Assembly (NCBI GenBank): GCA_019722365.1
Contig: JADFUC010000681.1
Span: forward strand, 1-64,000
Reading direction: 5' to 3'
DNA: 64,000 nt
DNA from: Lithospermum erythrorhizon
Lineage: Eukaryota > Streptophyta > Magnoliopsida > Boraginales > Boraginaceae
A program made the position numbers and the translations under genes. The notes beneath the pieces were generated by a model, which did not search any database, was not told the origin of the DNA, and worked only from the letters and a program-made list of their open reading frames with translations. Below, one piece after another: positions 58,201-64,000 of the stretch (its first letter is position 1; the number at the start of each line of letters is the position of its first letter).

Positions 58201-59560
58201 AATTATTCATATAGCTATCGATATTAGGTAATTTAGTTTTGTTTCGATAATACATATGATACTATATTATTTTTGAATCATTTTTTGTTTAAGGGTATCA
58301 TTAAGACCCACTAACGTTCAAAACAAAATATCATCTACTTTTTAAGGGATGAGGTATCAAGTTTACTACCCCCTTTATTATGACTTGACAGCTCTTCCTC
58401 TTGTACTTTTTAATTAGCGCCCAACCGGCCACTTGTCTTTCTGATGTCGAAGGCATAGCTAAAACCTCCGCTAGATTTTTCATCCTCACTAATTAGAGAC
58501 AAATGCACACTGCCCCCAACTTTGAATTATTTTCGGGGAGTACAACCTACTCATGAAGTAATAATATCGCCCATGACCACAAATATTTTGACTTTTTCTT
58601 CGGTTTCGCTATTTGCTCTATTTTCAACGGTTTCCTACACCATTTCCATATCCTCAGCCACCATGTGCTCATACCTCTTACTAAATCTTCTCTTTGGAGC
58701 CTTTAGGCCTGAGCCTCTTAAACTCACAATTAGGATGTTATGCCCCAGATCTGCACAATTCATACACGCTTTCTGGCGCCCGTTCATAAAGACCATTTTC
58801 TTATGTATAAAACCATTACTGATATCTAACAAGAACCTCATCAAATGGCTCGTTACCAGCACAACGCATCAATACACACTCTAATATACCTAACGGTTAC
58901 GCTCCAGTATTCACATATGCATACAATGGTTTCCAAGCCATGACTAGATATCGAGCTTAAAGCACCGGTAACCACAGAGAATCAAGAGGGAGGTTAGGTA
59001 ATTTCACCCCAAATATGAAGATTCTTAGGTCAGGTTTGTCGAGTGGCATACCCTTTGTAACATGGTCTGACACCCAGTAGCCACCTCAGCTCAAGGCCCC
59101 ACTTTCAAGCACCTCTTGTTTCCTTGCTTTCGATCTCGTTTGAAGACATAAACCTTTCCCGTTTGTGGATTGACCTACCGGCTCCTTGGCGATTCTTCAT
59201 AGCTCTCCGTGCTCCAGAGAGAAGCTTGGGTTCAAGTCTAGAACGTACCCAATGACTATGTGCTTCCACTTTCCTCCCCATCGCAACTACCGATGGTGGA
59301 AGGTACACCCAGCTTTACCGTTCCTTAGGGTGATGTTGTATAAATGTTAAATCCATTTTGCTTATATGACTTTTGAACCATCGATGAAAGTTGGCTTCCC
59401 CAATCCACTGAGCTCCTGCAGCCCGACTTGTGGCCAGAGCGTCCGCTCCTACTTGGTCTTACATCACGAGTGGCTTCACTCCCACAAATCTGTTCCTCCC
59501 TACTGACCGACTTGTGTAGAACATCCCATCCCTACACCGAATCTTGTAAAGGAAAGCAGT
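55219..59560 (-). mobile_element. LINE (L1-like) inserted in the Tat integrase
   Basis: Read on the minus strand the order is ORF1 with a CxxC..GH zinc-knuckle remnant (58862-58635, CMNCADLGH), endonuclease with GDFNTI (57936-57919), RT start with NLTIISPIPKV (57217-56867), a QRFVPG phrase (about 56755) and a zf-RVT-like C-terminus with DHLFFR (55772-55590). The 3' end is at the left, where the plus strand shows a T run (55214-55220). It is flanked by CGCCTACAGAATTTTT (55203-55218) and CGCCTACAAAGTTTTT (59561-59576), a 16-bp target duplication with two differences. All frames are broken. Confidence 0.88.
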
Positions 59561-60140
59561 CGCCTACAAAGTTTTTGCGAGAAATATTCCATAGAGCGAC
59601 AATTAGCTCCGTTATACTATCACAAGCGAAATGGTCGGGGTAGAAGTGATGAACGAGCCATATTTAAAGTGATAAAAAAGAATCTAGTCAACGCGGAGCA
59701 TCAGGATGCCCAGATAGAAAGTTGTCATATGTGTTATGGTTTTGCAAACCTTCCCATTCTGGTGAAACCCCTTGATTTAATATACGACATTGAAGTTATT
59801 CTCCCAATGAGGTAGAACTGCCCCATGGAGGAGTAGAGAGGTTTGATGAAATTGACAACTCCCATGCACTAAGAGAACAACTAACTTCATTGATGAACTT
59901 AGGGATAAAGCACTTTGTTCACCATACAAAATCTGGCCTTTCGTGGATATTTCGTATAACAGCGCGGTGACGTGTCAAATTATCTTGCGTGAGCCACATA
60001 AAAGATGTGAACAAACTCAAAGTGGGAAGTACCGTATCGTGTGAAAAGCCGCGTCTGGGCCCAGGCACATACGAGTTGGAAGAGATGGATAGCGAGCCGG
60101 GTCCACAGCGGACTGTGGCCTCCCAGTTAAACAAATTGTT
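59561..60140 (+). pseudogene. Tat integrase remnant, C-terminal part
   Basis: After the LINE the integrase continues: AIFKVIKKNLVNAEHQ in one frame (59658-59705), VERFDEI and NSHALREQL words (59840-59885), an ELRDKAL-like phrase (59900), and near 60020-60110 GPGTYELEEMDSEPGPQ, the conserved end of the Tat integrase. Several one-base shifts separate these pieces. Confidence 0.82.
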
Positions 60141-60820
60141 AATTGTTGGTTATTTCACGAACCCCGTTTTAAGAATATGTCAAATCTTATTAAGGAATGT
60201 TTGAGTTATAAAGCATTAGTAGTATCGGCATTTTGTAGCATAAGCAGGTGACTCGTTGAATCACCGATGGTTATAAATAAATTTGGTATTACCCAGTTTA
60301 TCATTTATCTTTGTAATTAAATGCGAATACGTACCTGGCGCCCATTAAATATACTTTCATATTAAAGCAATAGAGAAAGGCTATCGCAGCAATGATCCTT
60401 TAGTATTCGCCCCAAGTTAGGTATAACCAAGTCTATAAACATGAGTCTTCCCTACGAATTATCTTGTGTGTGACTCCCAGCGCGGCTTCTCCCGAATTAG
60501 TTGGGAAGAGAAGACATTTGCACAAGCGTTATTTGTAATAGCTATATTTTACAGAAATTTGGGGACATATAATACAAGGATATATAATACATAACGAAAA
60601 TTCAATTGCAAAAGATGTTCATGGAGTTGAAGTAAAATGAAATTCAATTGCCTGAAACTTAGATTTATTGAAGCGAAACTATGATTAAAAGCAACGATTG
60701 AAAGATAAGTTAAAGCAAAATCCGAGCAAAGAAAACATTGTCAATTAGCGATTACAAAGGTAGTTGGATAGGGAGAGACATAAGTAGGCTTTAGGCTGCA
60801 GAGGCTTGGCGAGGCGAGGG
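60141..60820. other. AT-rich spacer after Tat pol
   Basis: No gene recognised. It lies between the end of integrase and the antisense ORF region, as the non-coding spacer of Tat/Retand elements does. A copy of the ATTAAATATACTTTC phrase (60345) also occurs near 37639 in the LTR of the split element, probably by chance. Confidence 0.4.
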
Positions 60821-60829
60821 AGGTTCTTC

Positions 60830-62820
60830 GTCTTCCTCGTCTTGGAGGGGGCATCAAGAGCTTCTGCGAACCAAAATTGCAGCCCTCTTGGAACTCCTTA
60901 TAATCAAAGTGGAGGCCAAAGGTACTTCGTTATATACGTGAGCATGAGCTCACCATGACATTGGCTACATTGGCATCAAGGATCTACGGAGACTCGTTGA
61001 AGTGCTCTACGGTGAGGAAGGCATTCTCAAACTTTGAGAACTATTTGAAGTTCTCTACAACAGCCCAAACAGTGTTGGCTCGCTGCATCCTCAAGCATTT
61101 GACTTCCCCTTGAGTTGCTTGACCTCTTAAGTAACGGCCTCGGCGGCGTCTACAATCCCGCGGTGAGTGATCGAGGTCAAAACCGAGACTCCTCTTTGAG
61201 CTTGTCCCGGCCCGAGAGGTGACCTCTTCATGCTTCTTGTGAAGCCCCAAGTAATCCTCCTGAGCTTCTTTTCATTGTTGGGGAGGACATTCAGCTATTT
61301 GACCTTCGTGAGCTCTCTCTTGACCTTCCCCAGTTCTTCTGGCTACGTCATCCTCCAAATGGGACTGAGATTTTAGATCCTTTTCTCCTCGTCGAAGCGT
61401 CCACCCTCCTCGCCAACTCAAACCCAGCATTGGAGGCATAAGGATAAATAGAACGAATAAGTAAAGGAAGAAAGACAAAATAAAACTAAGGAGGCAGGAA
61501 CAACATGGATACTAAATCATATACCTGAAACGTAGCTCCATAAACCTCGAGAATTCGGGAAGTGAGAATATCAACCAAGCCTTCCAAGAGCAAAGACCTC
61601 ACATCATGGAATGGCTGGAGTTACTCTTAAATGAAGTGCCTCGCATTTGTTGGCCTCCCAGGCAAAGTGTAGGGGGTGTCGAGAACTGTATATAAAACCC
61701 AAAATCCATTAAGAAGTCGTAAATTTGGGGCAGCGGAGGAGGAATACCCCCCTTTTCGCGGATTAGAAGCTGAGCCAGCTTTATGCTTCTTGCTCCTGGG
61801 AGCATCCCGTTTGGAAGGCCTCTTGGCAGGGAGGGAAGAGGAAGGAGGTTCATGAGGCAAGTCCATCTTAGGAGGAGAGAAGGATGGGGAGTTGAAACCG
61901 ATGGCGTATTCGGCCCCGAAGGGAGTAGATGATCCCGGCTGCGGGAGAAGAGCGAGAGGAGCAACTCCACTTGTCGTAAAGGGTAAAGCGGCAGAGGCTA
62001 CGCTTAACGTGACCTTCTATGGCGATAGGCCTCTTTCCCTGTTTTAGCAGGCATGTTGGGCGAGTGGTATCCTTCGCCGTAACAAAATTTCTCATGTGTA
62101 GAAAAGGAATCAGGTCGATAAATGAAACATATAAATCCAAAGAAGGTGGTTAGAGAATCGGTCGTATACCCCAAGAGATAGGATTTCAGAACAATCGAAC
62201 TCCTTGTAATGAATGGACCGGCTCAATCGAATTTTTCTTCGTAGAAGACCTTTTCATGCACCACATTCACGAAGATCCTCCTCGAGCTTCTCAAATAGCG
62301 AAGATCTCAATATGTCAGGAAATTTGGGCCGATCGCTTTGATTGGAGGAGTCGAGCCTTGAACCCGCTCATCCATACCACCTTTAAGAATGGCATGAGAG
62401 AATACTAGAGATTCTCATTTGTCTTCAGGAGCTTATCGCCATAAAAATATTCCGCTTTATGCAGTGAAATTGAACATCCCGTGTGGGAAACGATTAATAT
62501 AGTTGGTGAAAAGAGGCAAATTCGGTTCTACCTTAATGATGTTACAAATTAACTGGAAAATGGTAATGTAGAGCCAACCTAAAGACGGTTGCTAGGGGCA
62601 CTAATAAAGTTTATTATTAATAGCTCATTGGTGAAAGGGGCAGGGGAAAGAGAACCCGTAGGTAAAAGTTATATATATACTTGTCCCACGGCCTTTGGGC
62701 GTAAAGTGCTCTACTCGTTCCTATTTACTAAGGGGCGATATACTTGGTCCGCACCCGACGACAATCTCATTTCTACAGAGGAGGGGATGGAGATGTACTC
62801 CCTAAGATGAGTTAGGTCGG
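60830..62820 (-). pseudogene. Probable antisense extra ORF of the Tat element
   Basis: Minus-strand open pieces (62140-61868, 61970-61599, 61478-61272, 61250-61041) run in one direction with proline- and serine-rich, then strongly charged sequence. Near 62590-62470 the minus strand reads LGWLYITIFQLICNII, similar to the start of the 'gypsy-type transposon' domain found in the antisense ORFs of Tat/Retand elements. Position after pol and opposite orientation agree with that. Frameshifts break it. The family match is from memory of its wording and is moderately certain. Confidence 0.5.
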
Positions 62821-63680
62821 GTTGTTCTACACCTACGGGTAAGGATCTCTTTATAAGAGTGGGGTCTACTTGTTCATGTCTTTGCCCTTAGATTTAGGGG
62901 CCTTGATGAGGTCTCTGTACCTTCTTTTCTTCCACAACCCCTGGCCAGAGCTAAAGGTTTGCATTAAGCGGCTGAGGAAACCCGATAAGTATTCATGAAG
63001 AGAATAAGGATTACCTCTTGAAGAGCGATTTCGTGGGAGTTGACATTTGTAAATCAACAACAAATTCACAGTTAAGCTAGAGTATTCCTCGCGTAACTTT
63101 TAGAATAATTGGAGGACAAATTCACATTGCTTGAAGACATGATGTGATTTTTTGAAATGAGGAATCAAAATAGGTTAAACTCAAAAGGACAATCTTTTTG
63201 GGACAACCGTTCAACTCAAAAAAAGACAACTTGCCGGGACCCCTCACAAGCTCAAAGGGGCGATGTTTTGGGAAGTACTTTCAAATTCAAAGGGAAATCT
63301 CATATGGGGCGACATTCAACATCAAAGGAAAAGGGATGACCCTTTGAACCCCTAACAAACCCCTCGAGAGAGCACCCCTGTTAGGAGCGAAGGTAACCGC
63401 CTGCTGAGGCGGTCTTCCTTAGGGAAAACAAGGGCCACCTCCTTAGGGGTCACTTCGGCCGATGTGGTTACCAGCAAAACCACAAAGGAACCCCACCACG
63501 TTGGGTGGTCGAGGCTCCCCCTCTCTCGAGGATAGGGAGGGACTTTCGAGAAAATTGAAAGGAAAGGGCTTACTTTTTGAGGGCTTGAGGCAGCGCGGAG
63601 TAGAAAGGAGCGGTGGAGGGGTTTGCAGGGAAAAGGGGTAAGAGGGTAGGAGTTTCTTTTTCTTAAAGAGGAAATAAAAG
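62821..63680. other. Unassigned 3' flank of the Tat element
   Basis: The region is GC-richer with repeated phrases of AAATTCAAAGG/AACTCAAAAGG and GGGAC/GGGGCGA (63175-63330), an irregular short tandem pattern. The 89-codon minus frame at 63443-63712 is low complexity. A 3' LTR is expected hereabouts but no terminal words were recognised. Confidence 0.35.
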
Positions 63681-63689
63681 CGCCAAGAA

Positions 63690-63922
63690 TAGTGAAATGT
63701 GAGAGGACACACTCGCCTTTTGAACTTTGACCTTAGATATATATGTTTGTGTTGTATAAATATTTTATTAAAAAATATATCAATGGAAAGAGTTTAAAAT
63801 ATATTTTCATTTATATAGTTTCCGTCAAGTATTATCTGACACAAACAAATATCTACGGTCAAAGTTCAAGTTATAGAAAAAAGTAAAAAAGTGGACAATG
63901 CTTTGTGGGATGAAGGGAGTAA
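63690..63922. mobile_element. MITE with GAACTTTGACC / GGTCAAAGTTC inverted ends
   Basis: GAACTTTGACC (63720) and GGTCAAAGTTC (63858) face each other around an AT-rich core. The right end continues to GTGGGATGAAGGGAGTA, the common plant Stowaway-type end (reverse of TACTCCCTTCATCCCAC). The left outer end is decayed (GAAATGTGAGAGGACACAC). About 230 bp, non-coding. Confidence 0.65.
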
Positions 63923-64000
63923 TAATCGTATTGTCTATTTCATGAATTGGGGTTCTCTTTATATCTGACATAAGTTATTACTATACAAATCATCTGGGCT

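Larger units (their letters stand above)
50617..63000 (+). mobile_element. Tat-lineage Ty3/gypsy element, interrupted twice
   Basis: Plus-strand remains occur in order: gag (50640-51266 and 52253 on), protease region (to about 52950), RT (52970-53780), RNase H (53790-54300), integrase (54780-55218, continued 59561-60140), then an antisense ORF region. The wording of the RT and RNase H motifs and the antisense ORF after pol are typical of the Tat/Retand branch of plant gypsy elements. A copia solo LTR splits gag and a LINE splits integrase. Neither Tat LTR could be identified; the left side abuts the CLC-e relic. All frames are broken. Confidence 0.82.

Noticed and set aside
61599..61970. Proline-rich host gene on the minus strand
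   Set aside because: Position and orientation after Tat pol, together with several broken frames in the same direction, fit the element's antisense ORF better than a host gene.
1..64000. A new multi-gene system (defence, biosynthetic cluster)
   Set aside because: Only one intact host gene and one host pseudogene are present; everything else identifiable is retrotransposon, LINE or MITE sequence.

Overview
This is AT-rich nuclear DNA of a flowering plant, probably a eudicot. It shows spliced genes with GT-AG introns, Ty3/gypsy and Ty1/copia LTR retrotransposons primed by initiator-tRNA-Met (TGGTATCAGAGC sites), plant-type LINEs, Stowaway-like MITEs with TA target duplications, and no bacterial gene organisation. 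Only one gene looks intact. Almost everything else is decayed, repeatedly nested transposon sequence.

Layout. 1-6.2 kb holds copies of one roughly 0.95 kb copia-type LTR (TGTTRG...TTCCAACA) in both orientations around non-coding interior DNA. 6.2-9.4 kb is unassigned repeat-like DNA. 9.4-16.5 kb is a pile of roughly 2.1 kb gypsy LTRs, with a reverse solo LTR inserted inside a forward LTR. 16.5-18.1 kb is very AT-rich apart from a GC-rich island. 18.8-23.3 kb carries an intact five-exon minus-strand gene for a small DnaJ-type zinc-finger protein; a Stowaway MITE sits in its first intron and a second MITE lies upstream. 23.76-38.99 kb is a gypsy-related element with a non-coding interior. Its 5' LTR was split by a second, 9 kb minus-strand gypsy element, leaving a perfect 5-bp duplication (TATGT). 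39.3-40.8 kb is a plus-strand LINE fragment cut off by a further LTR element (40.8-44.5 kb). 44.5-48.4 kb is a deleted chromovirus-type gypsy element. 49.2-50.5 kb is a broken copy of the chloride-channel gene CLC-e that still has an intron. 50.6-63 kb is a Tat-lineage gypsy element (gag, protease, RT, RNase H, integrase and probably an antisense extra ORF). A copia solo LTR interrupts its gag and a 4.3 kb minus-strand LINE interrupts its integrase. A MITE end closes the window.

How the parts relate. The DnaJ gene and the CLC-e relic are the only host-gene material. The transposons give a relative insertion order, because four junctions keep target-site duplications or an empty-site comparator. 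The LTRs of several families share a leader block with a splice-donor-like sequence, paired TTGACTTT motifs and a TATA-rich block. Several also carry short tandem arrays of hairpin-forming units whose sequences differ while the architecture stays the same. That last pattern is the least explained thing here. I found no CRISPR array, tRNA, rRNA or new multi-gene system.
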